This document shows positions 63,240-64,000 of a stretch of 64,000 bases of DNA, one piece after another (positions within the stretch are counted from its first letter, which is position 1; each line of letters begins with the position of its first letter). The notes below the pieces were generated by a model. The model saw nothing but the letters and a program-made list of their open reading frames with translations, had not been told where the DNA came from and did no database searches. The position numbers and the translations under genes are program-made. This stretch comes from Chloroflexota bacterium. GTDB taxonomy: Bacteria; Chloroflexota; Anaerolineae; Aggregatilineales; Phototrophicaceae. The stretch is taken from contig WTGF01000062.1 in NCBI GenBank assembly GCA_011525385.1, forward strand, positions 1-64,000. Direction: 5' to 3'.

Positions 63240-64000
63240 CTAGTGGACCCTGCTGCCGAGCGCTCTCGCGCGGATCGGTTTGCCCGCATGCGTCGAATGG
63301 CGCAAGACGCCGCTCTCGGCGTTGGTTTGATGCAGCACCGTCCTCCACAAGGACCAAATGAACACTTCGCGGATCAACAAGAACAGTGCCAGCGTCATCG
63401 CCAGTCCGATCGCCGCCATGTCGACCGCGAACTGGTAACGCGGGGCAATTGCCTTGATCGTCGCCGGACCGGCTATGGCTATCAAGAAACTGAGTAGCTG
63501 CAGAACGGCGTAGCACACCAGCACCAGGCATGTCCCGTCGATCTGTCCTTTCAGCTTGCGACTGAGCGCCATCGGCAGCAAGCTCAATAACACGACCGAC
63601 TGCTTGTGCTCCTGAATGATGACCAGCGACAACAGCGACAATTCCGCGAGCAAAAGCATCAGCCGACTCGTATCGACGGTCTCCAAACTATTGAGCGTGA
63701 CAAGAATAGGCATGGCCAACGCGACTAACACGATGCCCCCGGCAATCTTCCGCAGCATCGTGACCCACCCCAATGCGTCTTCCTCGTGCAAGACTACCTT
63801 GCATATCGCCAAATAGATAAAGACTCTGCCCGGCGGGATCACGCTCACCTCGTCCAATACGCCGTCGCGCCCCTGACGCGAAATCAGCGAGACGATACGA
63901 TAAATCCATCGTCCCGAGCAAATGAGACTGTGGAGCAGCAACCATAAGGGCAGCAACCAAATTACACTGGAGCCAACGCTGCCATATGCGCGCGCCACCG
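63240..64000 (-). CDS. Integral membrane protein, partial at window end
   Basis: This frame of at least 253 codons runs past the right edge, so its true start is not seen; a GTG at 63998 is inside the frame. It has about six membrane segments (SVIWLLPLWLLLHSLI, GGIVLVALAMPILVTL, LMLLLAELSLLSLVII, VLVCYAVLQLLSFLIAIAG, AIGLAMTLALFLLI). I do not recognise the family. It is separated from the GMC pair by 90 bases, on the same strand. Confidence 0.6.
   Translation of the reverse strand, partial: VARAYGSVGSSVIWLLPLWLLLHSLICSGRWIYRIVSLISRQGRDGVLDEVSVIPPGRVFIYLAICKVVLHEEDALGWVTMLRKIAGGIVLVALAMPILVTLNSLETVDTSRLMLLLAELSLLSLVIIQEHKQSVVLLSLLPMALSRKLKGQIDGTCLVLVCYAVLQLLSFLIAIAGPATIKAIAPRYQFAVDMAAIGLAMTLALFLLIREVFIWSLWRTVLHQTNAESGVLRHSTHAGKPIRARALGSRVH

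Noticed and set aside
1-64000. tRNA, rRNA, CRISPR, prophage, transposase, toxin-antitoxin or restriction systems
   Set aside because: Read through on both strands without finding a convincing example of any of these.

Overview
The window is about 64 kb of GC-rich, densely packed DNA from a bacterium. It carries solute-uptake and catabolic operons, with no rRNA, tRNA, phage, insertion-sequence or CRISPR signal that I could see. Five ABC-importer solute-binding proteins, hydantoinase subunits, GH127 and GH32 enzymes, M24 and M19 peptidases, a GMC/gluconate-2-dehydrogenase pair and a sulfatase suggest a heterotrophic scavenger. A Chloroflexota (Anaerolineae/Caldilinea-like) origin is my best guess from gene content and protein style. 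That is inference, not a measured placement.

Layout. 163-1068: pdxS (vitamin B6) without an adjacent pdxT. 1243-10869 (+): a sigma70-type promoter, then a peptide-type binding protein, permease B, HyuA, an Asp/Glu/hydantoin racemase, HyuB, permease C and an M24 peptidase, apparently one operon for a cyclic amide or peptide substrate with no ATPase gene. 11240-17299 (+): a CUT1 sugar importer (Tat-type binding protein plus two permeases) followed by a divergent GroEL-like protein whose catalytic Asp is a Lys, and a six-bladed Asp-box propeller. 17354-20711 (+): metallo-beta-lactamase-fold hydrolase, SDR, GH32-like enzyme. 31207-20727 (-): oppBCDF, IclR regulator, DapA/NanA-like aldolase, peptide-type binding protein and two tandem sialidase-fold proteins lacking the usual RIP arginine. 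31445-33613 (+): D-threonine aldolase/D-serine dehydratase-like enzyme and M19 dipeptidase. 40172-33629 (-): flavin-type oxidase, two RbsC-like permeases, RbsB-like and RbsA-like components, aminotransferase.

40332-41996: divergent VOC protein and metallo-hydrolase. 42046-50220 (+): LacI regulator with its own promoter and a palindromic operator at the start site, a CUT1 importer, and two overlapping GH127-type genes with the Glu-x-Cys/Cys-Cys zinc site, a compact arabinofuranoside-type locus. 53807-50254 (-): an ABC-2 exporter. 53900-58666: a proline racemase-family enzyme (-) divergent from an MDR dehydrogenase, a ComA-like protein, an RraA-like protein and an RmlD-like reductase (+). 58667-64000: a palindromic repeat, a secreted SH3-type protein, a sulfatase, a GMC oxidoreductase with its small subunit, and a membrane protein cut by the window edge.

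Cross-cutting pattern. All five solute-binding protein genes are followed directly by a stem-loop, and in four cases it sits between the binding protein and the next transporter gene. This fits partial termination or 3' mRNA protection that would make binding protein in excess of permease. The most unusual items are the ATPase-site-altered chaperonin with its propeller partner, the RIP-less sialidase-fold pair in a NanA-like operon, the GH32-like enzyme with Ala at the acid/base position, and a ComA-like protein in a hydroxyacid/amino-acid catabolic cluster.
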